Part shown: one piece after another, positions 15,911 through 25,377 of the stretch
Position numbering within the stretch: the first letter of the stretch is position 1
Layout of the letters: each line of letters begins with the position of its first letter
Source: Aeromicrobium sp.
Lineage (GTDB): Bacteria; Actinomycetota; Actinomycetes; Propionibacteriales; Nocardioidaceae
Direction: 5' to 3'
NCBI GenBank assembly: GCA_014377785.1
Contig: JACMOZ010000261.1
Coordinates: 1-42,737, forward strand
DNA length: 42,737 nt
Translations under genes and position numbers: made by a program
Notes under the pieces: generated by a model
What the model was told of the DNA's origin: nothing
Database searches by the model: none
Seen by the model: the letters and a program-made list of their open reading frames with translations, nothing else

Positions 15911-16408
15911 ATGAGTGTTGTACGGCGGTCGTCTGACGCCTTGCTCGATAGCTACGGGCCAGCTCTCTTCGCGGTGGCCTGTGTACTCATCCACGATCCG
16001 ATGCGTGCCGAGAAGTTGGTCGGCCAAACAATCCTCGCCTCGGACGACGGGTTTTTGCGTCGGCCAAAGGTGGATTCGTGCGTTGTCGCTCGACGACTGG
16101 CCGCGCAGGTCTATCGACGCTACTTTTGCGCCGATCCTCACGCTTCGGGCTCAATCACCGTCCTGGCCACAGACGATTCGCCGTATGGAGCGCTTCACTG
16201 GGATCTGCGCGCCCTGACTGACGATCACCGCGCCGCCCTCGCGCTGTGCAAATTTGGTGGACACACCTACCGCCAGGCCGCCGTCGTCCTCGACTTGCCG
16301 GCATCCCACGTCGCCGAACTCCTCTGCGAAGCCCTGCGCCAACTCAACCCCGAAGGGCGTGAACCGTCGATCGAGATGCACGAAGAGGCTCGCGATGAGC
16401 TGTCATGA
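15911..16408 (+). CDS. Degenerate ECF-sigma-like protein (copy A)
   Basis: A 165-residue protein. Residues 8-45 (LLDSYGPALFAVACVLIHDP, then AEKLVGQTI) look like the first helices of ECF sigma region 2. The part of region 2 that contacts the -10 element is replaced by a short non-conserved linker. Residues 101-145 form a region-4-like helix-turn-helix (LTDDHRAALALCKFGGHTYR and following). It shares 28 of 47 aligned residues in this block with the gene at 41535. Without a full region 2 it probably does not act as a normal sigma factor. It may be a transcription cofactor or DNA-binding regulator. AAAGGAG precedes the ATG. Confidence 0.65.
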   Translation: MSVVRRSSDALLDSYGPALFAVACVLIHDPMRAEKLVGQTILASDDGFLRRPKVDSCVVARRLAAQVYRRYFCADPHASGSITVLATDDSPYGALHWDLRALTDDHRAALALCKFGGHTYRQAAVVLDLPASHVAELLCEALRQLNPEGREPSIEMHEEARDELS

Positions 16409-16449
16409 CAAGGTGGCTTTTCCCTTGACATCTTCGGCGGCGTACGAGG

Positions 16450-18723
16450 CTAAGAGGGATCGAATGACCTCAACCGCAGGCTGTTGGTGACGACGAATAC
16501 CGAACTGAAAGCCATGGCGGCGCCCGCGATGAGTGGATTGAGAAATCCCAGCGCAGCAAGGGGTATGGCGGCCACGTTGTAGGCGAAGGCCCAGAACAGG
16601 TTGCCTTTGATGGTCCGCAACGTCGTTCGCGACAACCGGACGGCGTCGACCGCCGTAGCGAGGTCGCCCTTGACGAGGGTCAAGTCGGAAGCCTCAATAG
16701 CGACATCGGCACCGGTGCCCATCGCGATGCCGAGGTCGGAAGCGGCCAGCGCCGCCGCATCGTTGACTCCGTCGCCGACCATCGCAACGACCCGACCTTC
16801 TTTTTGCAGCTCGGCGATCAACGCGACCTTGTCGGCGGGGGTGACCTCGGCATGGACGCGGTCGATGCCGACACGTGTCGCCACTTCCTGGGCGACAGCA
16901 GCGTTGTCGCCGGTGAGGAGTATGGGCGTCAGCCCGAGTCCTCGCAGGTCTTCGATGGCCTTCGCCGAAGACTCCTTGATCTGATCGGCGACGGCAATGA
17001 CTCCCACGAGGGCATCGTCGACGGTGACCCAGACGGCCGTTTCGCCGCGTTGGCCGGCACCCTCGGCTTCGATGCGGAGGTGTTCCGGCGGAGTGGAGTC
17101 GCCCGACGGGCCGACCGCACTGAGTTTTCCGACCGCACTGAGTCGTCCAATAGAGACGTGATGACCGTCGACGACTCCGCGGACACCGAAGCCCGCGGTA
17201 TTGGCGAATTCGGTCACCGTTGCCTGGGCGCCGGCATACGCCGCGATCGCCCGGGCGATCGGATGTTCGGAGGCACCCTCGACCGGCCCGGCGAGAGCGA
17301 GCAAGCGGTCCTCGGTCCAGCCTCCCGCCGCAAACACGCCGCTCACGGCCATCCGACCGGTCGTGACGGTTCCGGTCTTGTCGAGCACGATGGTGTCGAT
17401 TGCCCGGGTCGATTCGAGGACCTGCGGACCCTTGATGAGGATCCCCAGTTGGGCGCCGCGGCCCGTTCCGACCATGAGAGCGGTCGGCGTGGCCAGGCCG
17501 AGGGCACACGGGCAGGCAATGATGAGCACCGCGACGGCGGCCGTGAAGGCATCGACGGTTGGATTGCCGAGCAACAGCCATACGGCGAGAGTGGCGAATG
17601 CTGTGAGGATGACGGCGGGGACGAACCAGGTTGACACGCGGTCTGCGAGGCGCTGGACGTCTGCCTTGCCCTCCTGGGCTTGCTCGACGAGTCGGGCCAT
17701 CTTGGCGAGTTGAGTGTCGTCGCCGACGGCGCCGGCCCGGATGATCAGCCGGCCGTTCTGGTTGACGGTTGCGCCGGTGACCCGGCTGCCGGGCCCGGTC
17801 TCGACCGGGACGGACTCGCCGGTGAGCATCGATTCGTCGATTGACGACGTGCCCGAGACGACTTCGCCGTCGGTCGCGATGGTCGAGCCGGGACGGACGA
17901 CGAATTCGTCGCCGACGACCAGTTCAGCGAGCGCGATCGTGACTTCGGCGCCGCCTCGCAAAACGATGACGTCCTTGGCGCTGAGTTTCATCAGCGCGCG
18001 CAGGGCGGCACTCGACTGAGTCTTGGCCCTGGCCTCGAGGTAGTGGCCGGCGAGGATGAAGACCGTGACGACGGCCGCCGTCTCCAGATAGATCTCGTGT
18101 GTGCCCGAGCCCTTGGCAAGCCATTCGAAGTGCATCGTCATGCCGGTGAAGCCGGCTTCGCCAAAGAACAGCGCCCACAACGACCAGACGTAGGCCGCGC
18201 TGACGCCGATGCTGACAAGAGTGTCCATCGTGACGGCGCCGTGGCGGGCGTTGGTCCAGGCCGCCTTGTGGAACGGCCAGGCACCCCAGGCAACAACCGG
18301 CGACGCGAGAGTCAGCGCGAGCCACTGCCAGTTGTCGAATTGCAATGCCGGGATCATCGACAACAGCAGGACCGGAAGCGAAAGTGCCGCCGAAATTTTC
18401 AGTCGTTGGAGCAATGAAGAGGCACTGTGCATATCGTGACTCTCGGCTGGGGTCTCGCCATTGTCGCTGGCATGGTTTTCGGCCTTGCGATGCTCTGTCG
18501 CGGAATAGCCGGTCTTTTTCACGATCTCGATGAGTTCGTCCAATGTCACCGAATCCGTGGCCTCGACGGTGGCCTTTTCAGTTGCGTAGTTGACGCTGGC
18601 CGAGACGCCTTCGATCTTATTGAGCTTCTTTTCGACCCGCATCGCACACGAGGTGCACGTCATACCGCCGATGTCGAGCTTGACTTGTCTCGTGAGTGGG
18701 GATTCGGTCGTTGTGGCACTCAT
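16450..18723 (-). CDS. copA: Copper-translocating P1B-type ATPase
   Basis: A 757-residue heavy-metal pump. An N-terminal HMA domain carries GMTCTSC (Cys23, Cys26); eight membrane helices follow; TGES is the actuator motif; the ion-selectivity motif CPC lies near residue 404; DKTGT with the phosphorylated Asp is near 448; SEHPIARAI and [10 protein letters not shown] complete the ATP-binding domain. NSLRLR near the end matches Cu+-exporters, where the Asn and adjacent residues help bind copper. It is the last gene of csoR-copZ-copA and overlaps copZ by ATGA (18720-18723), so it should be induced by copper through the CsoR operator at 19289. Confidence 0.95.
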   Translation of the reverse strand: MSATTTESPLTRQVKLDIGGMTCTSCAMRVEKKLNKIEGVSASVNYATEKATVEATDSVTLDELIEIVKKTGYSATEHRKAENHASDNGETPAESHDMHSASSLLQRLKISAALSLPVLLLSMIPALQFDNWQWLALTLASPVVAWGAWPFHKAAWTNARHGAVTMDTLVSIGVSAAYVWSLWALFFGEAGFTGMTMHFEWLAKGSGTHEIYLETAAVVTVFILAGHYLEARAKTQSSAALRALMKLSAKDVIVLRGGAEVTIALAELVVGDEFVVRPGSTIATDGEVVSGTSSIDESMLTGESVPVETGPGSRVTGATVNQNGRLIIRAGAVGDDTQLAKMARLVEQAQEGKADVQRLADRVSTWFVPAVILTAFATLAVWLLLGNPTVDAFTAAVAVLIIACPCALGLATPTALMVGTGRGAQLGILIKGPQVLESTRAIDTIVLDKTGTVTTGRMAVSGVFAAGGWTEDRLLALAGPVEGASEHPIARAIAAYAGAQATVTEFANTAGFGVRGVVDGHHVSIGRLSAVGKLSAVGPSGDSTPPEHLRIEAEGAGQRGETAVWVTVDDALVGVIAVADQIKESSAKAIEDLRGLGLTPILLTGDNAAVAQEVATRVGIDRVHAEVTPADKVALIAELQKEGRVVAMVGDGVNDAAALAASDLGIAMGTGADVAIEASDLTLVKGDLATAVDAVRLSRTTLRTIKGNLFWAFAYNVAAIPLAALGFLNPLIAGAAMAFSSVFVVTNSLRLRSFDPS

Positions 18724-18944
18724 GCGAGTGGGAGATCCTTGGGGCCTGCGAGGGCATAACCGGCTTCGTCAACTGCTTCGGCAATCTGCTCATCGGTCGC
18801 AACGCCCTCGACCGTGACAGTCGACGTTCCGCCGGCGACTAGGTCAATCTCGACGCCCGTCACGCCCTCGATCGCGGTGATTTCGGAGCGTACGGCGCCA
18901 ACGCAGTGTTCGCAGGTCATGCCGGTGACTTTGTAGGTGTTCAT
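18720..18944 (-). CDS. copZ: Copper chaperone (HMA domain)
   Basis: A 74-residue single HMA domain, with [12 protein letters not shown] giving the CxxC copper site. It delivers Cu+ in the cytoplasm to CopA. The ATG at 18944 has an AAGGAG site; the longer upstream frame is not protein-like. The stop overlaps the copA start. Confidence 0.93.
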   Translation of the reverse strand: MNTYKVTGMTCEHCVGAVRSEITAIEGVTGVEIDLVAGGTSTVTVEGVATDEQIAEAVDEAGYALAGPKDLPLA

Positions 18945-18985
18945 TGTTTTCTCCTTAGATGTGTGCAAATTCAGGACGGTGCGGG

Positions 18986-19279
18986 TCAGGATCGTACGAG
19001 TCGGGCGATGGCGGCGGAGGCCTCTTTGACCTTGGCATCCGCCTCGGGGCCGCCCCGTTTGGCGGCGTCGACAACGCAATGCGACAAGTGCTCGTCGAGG
19101 AGTTTGAGGGCAACTGCCTCGAGGGCTTTGGTGGTCGCGGAAACCTGTGTGAGGACGTCGATACAGTAAGTGTCGTCCTCGACCATGCGTTCGATGCCAC
19201 GCACCTGGCCTTCGATCCGGCGCAGCCGCTTGAGAACGGCGGCCTTGTCGTCGCTGTATCCGGGGGCATCATGTTTCAT
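18986..19279 (-). CDS. csoR: Copper-sensing transcriptional repressor CsoR
   Basis: A 97-residue all-helical CsoR/RcnR-family repressor. The Cu+ ligands of the copper-specific branch are in place: Cys39 (DTYCIDVL), His64 and Cys68 (EHLSHCVV). The start of the fold shows LKRLRRIEGQVRGIERMV, the conserved DNA-contacting helix. It heads the csoR-copZ-copA operon and, given the operator at 19289-19305 just upstream, represses its own operon until copper binds. Confidence 0.95.
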   Translation of the reverse strand: MKHDAPGYSDDKAAVLKRLRRIEGQVRGIERMVEDDTYCIDVLTQVSATTKALEAVALKLLDEHLSHCVVDAAKRGGPEADAKVKEASAAIARLVRS

Positions 19280-19288
19280 ACTTCCTGT

Positions 19289-19305
19289 ATACCCCGTAGG
19301 GGTAT
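19289..19305. promoter_or_regulatory. CsoR operator
   Basis: ATACCCCGTAGGGGTAT is a perfect 7-bp inverted repeat with a 3-bp centre, the usual form for CsoR boxes. It lies 9 bp upstream of the csoR start codon, so it overlaps the operon promoter. The divergent thioesterase gene begins 30 bp away and may also be affected. Confidence 0.88.
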
Positions 19306-19335
19306 TAAACTCAAATGCATGCCTAAGGTCTACGT

Positions 19336-19740
19336 ATGAATGAAATGCCCGGCCTGGACACCACTCTCGGCGTCAGCGCCTCAGAAGTCACCGCGGACAA
19401 GGTCGTGCTGACCTGGACGGTGGGGAAACGGCACCTCCAGCCATACGGCATCGTCCATGGCGGGGCCTATTGCACCGTCCACGAATCGGCAGCGAGCATC
19501 GCCGGTCAGACGTGGCTCGGCGACAAAGGCATCATCGTCGGCGTCAACAACAACACTGATTTCCTGCGACAGGCCGGCGAAGGTGATCAGATGACGACCA
19601 CCGCATTGCCGATCCACCGAGGCCGCAAGCAGCAGTTGTGGCGAATAGAAACGGTGCGCCAGGACGGCAAAATCGTGGCGATCGGACAAGTGCGCCTGCA
19701 AAACCTCGACGCCCCGCCGCCGGCCGAGTTCAGCCAGTGA
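19336..19740 (+). CDS. PaaI-type hotdog thioesterase
   Basis: A 134-residue hotdog-fold acyl-CoA thioesterase. The active-site motif GIVHGGAYCTVHES provides His41-Gly-Gly and Glu50 in the spacing typical for PaaI/DHNA-CoA thioesterases. It hydrolyses some acyl- or aryl-CoA in the cytoplasm as a tetramer. It is monocistronic, divergent from csoR with a short shared promoter region. A weak 5-bp hairpin (19744-19760) follows the stop. Confidence 0.88.
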   Translation: MNEMPGLDTTLGVSASEVTADKVVLTWTVGKRHLQPYGIVHGGAYCTVHESAASIAGQTWLGDKGIIVGVNNNTDFLRQAGEGDQMTTTALPIHRGRKQQLWRIETVRQDGKIVAIGQVRLQNLDAPPPAEFSQ

Positions 19741-19923
19741 ATTTGCCCAGTATGCGGGCAGCTCGTCCGCCCCGTGGCAGACGCCACTACACTTGACCCA
19801 GGGTTCGCGACTGGCGTTGAGGTGGGTGACCACCAGGGAGCGACCGACACATTGACAGCGGGACCGTACGCCTGGGCCCTCACGTTGCACTGTTCATGAC
19901 AGACGACGATGAGGTGAAACCGC

Positions 19924-21186
19924 GTGACCATGATGACGACTATGACCCAAAACGCTCAACGCCCGACCGCCCCGATCGGCGACGCTGACCTGAAAATTCT
20001 CCTGCTGGAGAACATTCATGCCGACGGCGCCGATTTCCTGCGCAGCAAGGGCTACCAGGTCGAGGCCCTCAACGGGGCTCTCGGCGAAGACGAACTGATA
20101 GCGAAGATCAAGGGGATTCACGTCCTTGGTATCCGTTCGGGAACTCATGTCACCGACAAGGTGTTCGAGGCGGCGACGGATTTGCTCGCCGTTGGCGCCT
20201 TCTGCATCGGGACCAACCAGATCGATCTCGGGGCGGCGACAAGGCGCGGAATCGCCGTGTTCAACGCGCCGTTCTCGAACACTCGAAGCGTCGTCGAGCT
20301 TGCGATTGCCGAGATCATTTCGCTCGCCCGCCGACTGGCCGAAAAGAATGCCGACATGCACGCCGGCATCTGGAACAAATCGGCCGCCGGCAGCCATGAA
20401 ATCCGCGGCCGCAGCCTCGGCATAGTCGGTTACGGCAATATCGGCAGCCAATTGTCGGTCATCGGCGAAGCCCTCGGCCTCAAGGTCTTTTTCTACGACA
20501 CCGACGACAAACTCGCGCTCGGCAACGCGACCCGTTGCTCGACGCTCGAGTCGCTGCTCACCGTCTCCGATATCGTGACGTTGCACGTCGACGGACGTCC
20601 CGGAAACGCCGGACTTTTCGGCGACAACGAACTCAAGCTGATGAAGCCGCGTTCACTGTTCCTCAACCTCTCGCGCGGAATCGCCGTCGACACTGTCGCC
20701 TTGCGCAAACACATCGAATCAGGCCACATCGCCGGTGCCGCGATCGACGTTTTTCCGATCGAGCCCAAACGCCAGGGCGAGCCGTTCGAGTCGGACCTTC
20801 GCGGACTCAGCAACGTCATTCTCACCCCGCATGTCGGTGGTTCGACCGAAGAGGCGCAGGAAGACATCGGCCGATTCGTTGCCTCCAAATTGCACAACTA
20901 TGCGTCCAGCGGCGGCACTTCGCTCAGCGTCAACATGCCCGAACTCAACCTGCCGGCGGACTCGACGCGGCACCGCCTCGTGCACGTCCACCTCAACGCG
21001 CCCGGCGTCCTCGCGACGATCAATGGCATCCTCGGCGAACACAAGGTCAACATCGACGCGCAGTTCTTGTCGACGCGCGGTGAGATCGGCTATGTCATCA
21101 CCGACATCACGGTTCCGGTCGGCGACGAGGTGCTGAAGGCCCTCGTAGCTTTGCCCGAAACTGTCCGGCTGCGTCAGCTGTCCTAA
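19924..21186 (+). CDS. serA: D-3-phosphoglycerate dehydrogenase, ACT-domain (enterobacterial-type) form
   Basis: A 420-residue enzyme for the first step of serine biosynthesis, oxidising 3-phosphoglycerate with NAD. Substrate-side residues sit in GIRSGTHV; FCIGTNQIDL and GIAVFNAPFSNTRSV follow; the NAD loop is GYGNIGS near residue 170; the catalytic His is in LTPHVGGSTEEAQ near 302. A C-terminal ACT domain (about 345-420, VHLNAPGVLATINGI) would bind serine for feedback inhibition. There is no intervening ASB domain, so it is the short E. coli-like type, not the ~530-residue form usual in actinobacteria. The start may be GTG 19924 or ATG 19930; a GAGGTG site favours the first. Confidence 0.92.
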   Translation: MTMMTTMTQNAQRPTAPIGDADLKILLLENIHADGADFLRSKGYQVEALNGALGEDELIAKIKGIHVLGIRSGTHVTDKVFEAATDLLAVGAFCIGTNQIDLGAATRRGIAVFNAPFSNTRSVVELAIAEIISLARRLAEKNADMHAGIWNKSAAGSHEIRGRSLGIVGYGNIGSQLSVIGEALGLKVFFYDTDDKLALGNATRCSTLESLLTVSDIVTLHVDGRPGNAGLFGDNELKLMKPRSLFLNLSRGIAVDTVALRKHIESGHIAGAAIDVFPIEPKRQGEPFESDLRGLSNVILTPHVGGSTEEAQEDIGRFVASKLHNYASSGGTSLSVNMPELNLPADSTRHRLVHVHLNAPGVLATINGILGEHKVNIDAQFLSTRGEIGYVITDITVPVGDEVLKALVALPETVRLRQLS

Positions 21187-21205
21187 CTTACGGTGTTGGT
21201 GAGAT

Positions 21206-22012
21206 TTACAGGCCTCGGAGCGTCTCGGCGCAACCGGCATCGATTTTGAGATCGGCCAGATCGTCGCCTCTTGTGATGCCACGATTGACGATCACGACGG
21301 GTATGCCGCGTTTGCGCGCCTGACGCACAAAGCGCAACCCCGACATGACCTGGAGCGAGGAGCCAAGCACAAGGAGTGATTCGGCTTCCTCGATGAGTCC
21401 TATGCATTGGGCGACGCGATCCTTGGGCACGTTCTCGCCGAAGAAGACCACATCGGGTTTGAGAACGCCGTCACAGTTCGCGCAGCCGGCGGTCCGGAAC
21501 CTCGAAGTGTCTTCGAGCAGCGCGTCGCCGTCGGGTGCGAAGTCGGCGACGCGATCGGCGTGGCCGGGGTTGAGCAGGCTCAGCCGTCCGTGCAGTTCTT
21601 GTCGGGTGCTCACGTCGCGGCATCTCAGGCTGATGACCCGGTCGATTCGGCCGTGAAGGTCGACGGCACCGCCATGACCCGCTCGTTCGTGGAGGCCGTC
21701 GACGTTTTGGGTGATGAGTCCGCTGAGACTTCCCTCGTTCTGCAGCCGTGCCAGAGCCAGGTGTGCAGCGTTGGGCTCGGCGCCGGCCATACGCTGCCAG
21801 CCGATATGGGCGCGGGCCCAATAACGTTGCTGCAATGCGGGGCCGGACACGAAGTCCTGAAACGTCATCGGTTGGCGGGCCGGAGAGTTGGGCCCGCGGT
21901 AATCGGGGATACCCGAATCGGTCGAAACGCCCGCACCGGTGAGGACGAGCGAGGTGCGTCCGTCCAGGAGGGCCGCGATTGCTTCGGCCGGCCGTGTCTC
22001 AGTCGCTGGCAA
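21206..22012 (-). CDS. Sirtuin, NAD-dependent protein deacylase
   Basis: A 268-residue Sir2-family enzyme. NAD-binding motifs GAGVSTDSGIPDYRG (residues 26-40) and TQNVDGLH (101-108) are intact, as is the catalytic His120 in DLHGRI. The structural zinc site is unusual: the second Cys pair is present (Cys177, Cys180 in CANCDG), but the first reads Ser128-x2-Cys131 in place of Cys-x2-Cys. The general layout fits the class II (SIRT4-like) group. The best start appears to be a TTG at 22012, which overlaps the DUF1697 gene by 14 bp. Lysine deacylation in the cytoplasm is expected if the fold is stable. Confidence 0.88.
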   Translation of the reverse strand: MPATETRPAEAIAALLDGRTSLVLTGAGVSTDSGIPDYRGPNSPARQPMTFQDFVSGPALQQRYWARAHIGWQRMAGAEPNAAHLALARLQNEGSLSGLITQNVDGLHERAGHGGAVDLHGRIDRVISLRCRDVSTRQELHGRLSLLNPGHADRVADFAPDGDALLEDTSRFRTAGCANCDGVLKPDVVFFGENVPKDRVAQCIGLIEEAESLLVLGSSLQVMSGLRFVRQARKRGIPVVIVNRGITRGDDLADLKIDAGCAETLRGL

Positions 22013-22538
22013 GGCCGAGGAGCTTTCGGACGGTATTGAGGTTGCGTGCTGTGGCCGGCACCTCGAGAGCCTTGCCGATCGAGGCCGCCTTCATGCTGGG
22101 GTTTCCGGCGCCGTGTGCATAAAAAACATGAAGATCACGGCCGATGACCTGCCAGCTGTCGTCGCCGGTTTCATACGCCTGTGCCTTCTCGATGGCTGCC
22201 GTGGTTGGCGGTTCGACCATGAAGGAGATGTAGGAACGCTTCGGTTCGCCCTTCGTCTCTTCGGCGTCAAAGGGATAGGCGGCGAGGGCCGCTTTCACTT
22301 CTTCGGGAGCCCTGGAGATCGACTCGCGGAAGAAGCCGTATTTCATTCCGATAGCCTTCTCGAGCGCCCGGTCGAAGTCGTCGGGATCGCCCGGCGGGAC
22401 GCAGACGGCATTGCCGCTCTGGATGTAGGTCTGGACGTCGGTGGCCCCAAGGTCGGTCATCAGTGTGCGCAACTCCGCCATCGGCAACGAAGCGCCGCCG
22501 ACATTGACCGCCCGCAAAAAGATGATGCGCGAATTCAT
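21999..22538 (-). CDS. DUF1697 family protein
   Basis: A 179-residue soluble protein with the family's N-terminus (IIFLRAVNVGGASLPMAELR), the YIQSGNAVC motif and the C-terminal NLNTVRKLLGL. Function is unknown across the family; the fold is ferredoxin-like. It lies just upstream of the sirtuin gene and overlaps its start, so the two are probably co-transcribed. Confidence 0.88.
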   Translation of the reverse strand: MNSRIIFLRAVNVGGASLPMAELRTLMTDLGATDVQTYIQSGNAVCVPPGDPDDFDRALEKAIGMKYGFFRESISRAPEEVKAALAAYPFDAEETKGEPKRSYISFMVEPPTTAAIEKAQAYETGDDSWQVIGRDLHVFYAHGAGNPSMKAASIGKALEVPATARNLNTVRKLLGLASD

Positions 22539-22547
22539 CTGGCTATC

Positions 22548-23765
22548 TTACGATTCCGCACGCCACTGAATTGGTCCGCGGACCGGCGTGTTTTCTGTGG
22601 GGACGGCCGCCTCTTCGTGGGTTGTCAAGAGTTCACTGACCATTCGTTGCGCGTCGATGAGGAGCGCGCCGTAGGCCGGCCATGCCCCGGGATCGGTGAA
22701 CGGAGCGTGCCGGAGGCGTTCTTCGAGATCGTCCAAGGCTTCCGATGCGTGCGCGAGATGCCCTTTCATGGAGGTTTGGTCGCCATCCCCGTCGCGGCCG
22801 AATCGAGAAACGGCCGAGCTGATGTCTGCCAGCGCATCGGCATAGGCCGATAGGAATGTCGGAGACGGCGACGGACGAGGATCGTTTTGGCCTGCCACAT
22901 CGGCCAGTGTGCGAGCGATGCCAGAAACGTGCCATTGAGTCCGGAGCAGGGCCTCGACGGTTCGCGCATAACCAGCCCAATCCACCTGGACTTTACGAAG
23001 CTTGTTGCGAGGATTGAACCGGATGCTTTCGCGCCCGTGGGCGACCTTCTCGCTGACAACGGGCGCGGTGCGAATGATCTCCTCGCTCGACCCGCCCCAG
23101 TCGATCGCCATCTGCTCACCCCAATCCGTCCGGAGACCTCGGGAGATGTCAGTGAGCAGCTCCTGGACTCTGCCGGTGAACGAGGAGACCGCCTCACGAG
23201 ACTGCGTCACATGCAGCGGTGCGACCACAATCGCGTTGGTGGCGACACCGATCACCCCACCGACCAAGGTCTCGACGATCGTGAGAAAGGTGAAAGTCCC
23301 ATTGGTTCCTCCCACTGTCAGCAAGGAGAGAATCGCCATGGTGGGCACTTGCGCACCGTGGCTTCCGAAGGCCCGCCAGCGGCCTATCAGCACTGCGACC
23401 AAAACCACCAAGGCCATGCTCCACCATTGGACACCGGCTATTGCACCAACGACCCACGCGACGCTCATGCCGGCGATGATCGCGACGAGGGTTTGCGCGC
23501 TTGACCAGAGCGACCGCATAAGGGTCCGGTCCACGACCAGCAGCGCGGCGAGTGGCGCATAGTAGGGATTCGGGCTGTTCAAAACATGGTCAGCGAATTG
23601 CCAGGAGAGAACGGTCGCCACCACCGTTTTGACTACCAAGAAGGCTATTTCGCGTTCGGGACCAGCCGTGAAAACCGCATTACGGATTGCGGCGAAAAAG
23701 GACATGACAGTGGAACGGAGCGAACCCGACACGCGGGGCAGCGAGAACGCCGCAAAAACTGCCAT
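22548..23765 (-). CDS. FUSC/aromatic acid exporter family membrane protein
   Basis: A 405-residue protein. The N-terminal third holds about six membrane helices (VVKTVVATVLSWQFADHVL, YYAPLAALLVV, LVAIIAGMSVAWVVGAIAGV), the FUSC/ArAE-type half domain. The remaining 230 residues are cytoplasmic, helical and acidic-to-mixed. Family members are proposed efflux pumps for aromatic acids or structural relatives of unknown role. It ends 9 bp before DUF1697 begins, so the three genes may form a unit. The start could instead be the internal Met at 23705. Confidence 0.78.
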   Translation of the reverse strand: MAVFAAFSLPRVSGSLRSTVMSFFAAIRNAVFTAGPEREIAFLVVKTVVATVLSWQFADHVLNSPNPYYAPLAALLVVDRTLMRSLWSSAQTLVAIIAGMSVAWVVGAIAGVQWWSMALVVLVAVLIGRWRAFGSHGAQVPTMAILSLLTVGGTNGTFTFLTIVETLVGGVIGVATNAIVVAPLHVTQSREAVSSFTGRVQELLTDISRGLRTDWGEQMAIDWGGSSEEIIRTAPVVSEKVAHGRESIRFNPRNKLRKVQVDWAGYARTVEALLRTQWHVSGIARTLADVAGQNDPRPSPSPTFLSAYADALADISSAVSRFGRDGDGDQTSMKGHLAHASEALDDLEERLRHAPFTDPGAWPAYGALLIDAQRMVSELLTTHEEAAVPTENTPVRGPIQWRAES

Positions 23766-23846
23766 ACCTCGACCATAGGCAGGTGGGGGTTCGCCGTAGC
23801 GACATTAGTTCATCTTTTTGACCGACACTTTATGTCGGGCATTCGG

Positions 23847-25289
23847 TCAGTGATCCACTGTTGTCAGGCGTCTGGGGATGATCAGAATCGCAGCGATCAT
23901 GACAACAGCGGCGATGGCGGCGCCGACATAGACGTCGTGGATCGCCGGTTCGAGAATGCCGTGCGAAACATTTTCGAGGTTTCCCGGTTTCGCCCCGAGG
24001 CGCCGCGTGACGACCCCGTTGGCGATCGCGCCGAACGCCGCGATACCGAGGGCGCTACCGACCGATCGGGCGAAAAGGTTGGTGCCGGTCACGACACCCC
24101 GGCGTTGCCAATCCACCGAGGACTGAGCGGCGACGAGGGTCGGCGAGGCGATGAAACCGAGCCCGATGCCGATAACGAAGCAGGCCGACGCGAGGTGATA
24201 GACCGTACTGCCGTCGTTGACGGTCAGCAGGATCCCGGCTCCGGCCAGGACGAAAACCGAGCCCATGAGGGCAGTGTCCCGAAAACCGATGCGCAGATAG
24301 AAACGACCGGCAATCGCCGCCGCAATCGGCCAGCCCATCGTCAAGGCGGCAACGGCCAGCCCGGCGCCAAGGGCGCCCTGACCGAGGATGCTCTGGGCAT
24401 ACAACGGCACGTATGACGTCAGGCCGATGAGCAGCACGCCGACCACGAGACTCGCGGCGCTGGTGCCGTTGAGGATGCGGTGGCGAAAAACCCACGGCGG
24501 CAAAATGGGCTCCTTCGCGCGCCGTTCGACGAATCCGAACAGGACGAGGAGCACCACGCCGGCGGTGAGGATCAGGACGCTGGTCGCCGAACCCCACGCC
24601 CATTCGACGCCGCCCTCGAGGAGGCCAAGGATCAGCAGGGAGCAACCCATGGTGAGAAGAAGGGCACCGGTGTAGTCGATTGCATGTTTCTTGCGGGTGA
24701 CGTTTTCGCTGAATTTGCGCATCAGCATGACCGCCGCGGCGGCCCCGACGGGGATGTTGACGAAGAAGATCCAGCGCCAGGACAAGTAGTCCGAAAAGAC
24801 CCCGCCGAGTGTTGGCCCGATGACCGACGAAATGCCCCACACGCTGGCGACATAACCCTGGACACGGGCCCGTTCACTGAGGGTATAGATGTCGCCGATG
24901 ATCGTCATGGCCATTGGTGCAACGGCGCCGGCGCCGGGTCCCTGGATGGCGCGGAAGGCGATCAGCGACCCCATACTCCAGGCAACGCCGCACAAGACTG
25001 AGCCGATTAGGAAGAGGGCGACACCGAGCAGCATCATCGGTTTGCGGCCGACCATGTCGGCGAATTTGCCGTAGATCGGCACCGACACCGCTTGCGCCAG
25101 CAAGTAGATCGAGAACAGCCAGGGGAATTGCGAGAACCCGCCGAGATCCCTCACCACGGACGGAACCGCGGTAGCAAGGATCGTCGCGTCGATCGCGACG
25201 AGGCCGACGCTCAGCATCACGGCGATGAGAATGGGGCCCCGATCAGATCGGAGTCCTACTGCAGTCTGGGGTGCGTCCTCGGTTGCCAT
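23847..25289 (-). CDS. MFS drug transporter, DHA2 (EmrB/QacA) family
   Basis: A 480-residue, 14-helix major facilitator. TMS1 (LIAVMLSVGLVAIDATILAT) with the family Asp, motif A between helices 2 and 3 (GKFADMVGRKPMM), and motif C in helix 5 (VWGISSVIGPTLGG, antiporter signature) place it among proton-coupled drug exporters. The ATG at 25289 is used because the open frame before it runs into the palindromic repeat at 25378. It stands alone between the FUSC gene and fadH. Substrates are unknown. Confidence 0.9.
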   Translation of the reverse strand: MATEDAPQTAVGLRSDRGPILIAVMLSVGLVAIDATILATAVPSVVRDLGGFSQFPWLFSIYLLAQAVSVPIYGKFADMVGRKPMMLLGVALFLIGSVLCGVAWSMGSLIAFRAIQGPGAGAVAPMAMTIIGDIYTLSERARVQGYVASVWGISSVIGPTLGGVFSDYLSWRWIFFVNIPVGAAAAVMLMRKFSENVTRKKHAIDYTGALLLTMGCSLLILGLLEGGVEWAWGSATSVLILTAGVVLLVLFGFVERRAKEPILPPWVFRHRILNGTSAASLVVGVLLIGLTSYVPLYAQSILGQGALGAGLAVAALTMGWPIAAAIAGRFYLRIGFRDTALMGSVFVLAGAGILLTVNDGSTVYHLASACFVIGIGLGFIASPTLVAAQSSVDWQRRGVVTGTNLFARSVGSALGIAAFGAIANGVVTRRLGAKPGNLENVSHGILEPAIHDVYVGAAIAAVVMIAAILIIPRRLTTVDH

Positions 25290-25377
25290 TGCCAAATAAC
25301 AACTGGTTTGGCCGCGCAGCCATTCCCTCTCCCGTCCCTCACGTCCCAAGTTTCCCAGCAGGCGCAACGTCATACGC

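Noticed and set aside
15724..15912. Minus-strand 62-codon frame ending LLAEALAGLKGAGS, resembling the tail of a gene
   Set aside because: It overlaps the PAP2 stop and the promoter of the sigma-like gene, has no upstream coding part and no identifiable family. It could be a remnant but support is too thin.
16409..16449. A terminator between the sigma-like gene and copA
   Set aside because: No stem longer than a few base pairs is visible in this 41-bp convergent gap.
24055..24840. Arg/His-rich frames opposite and alongside the MFS and other genes
   Set aside because: Composition is typical of out-of-frame translation of G+C-rich genes.
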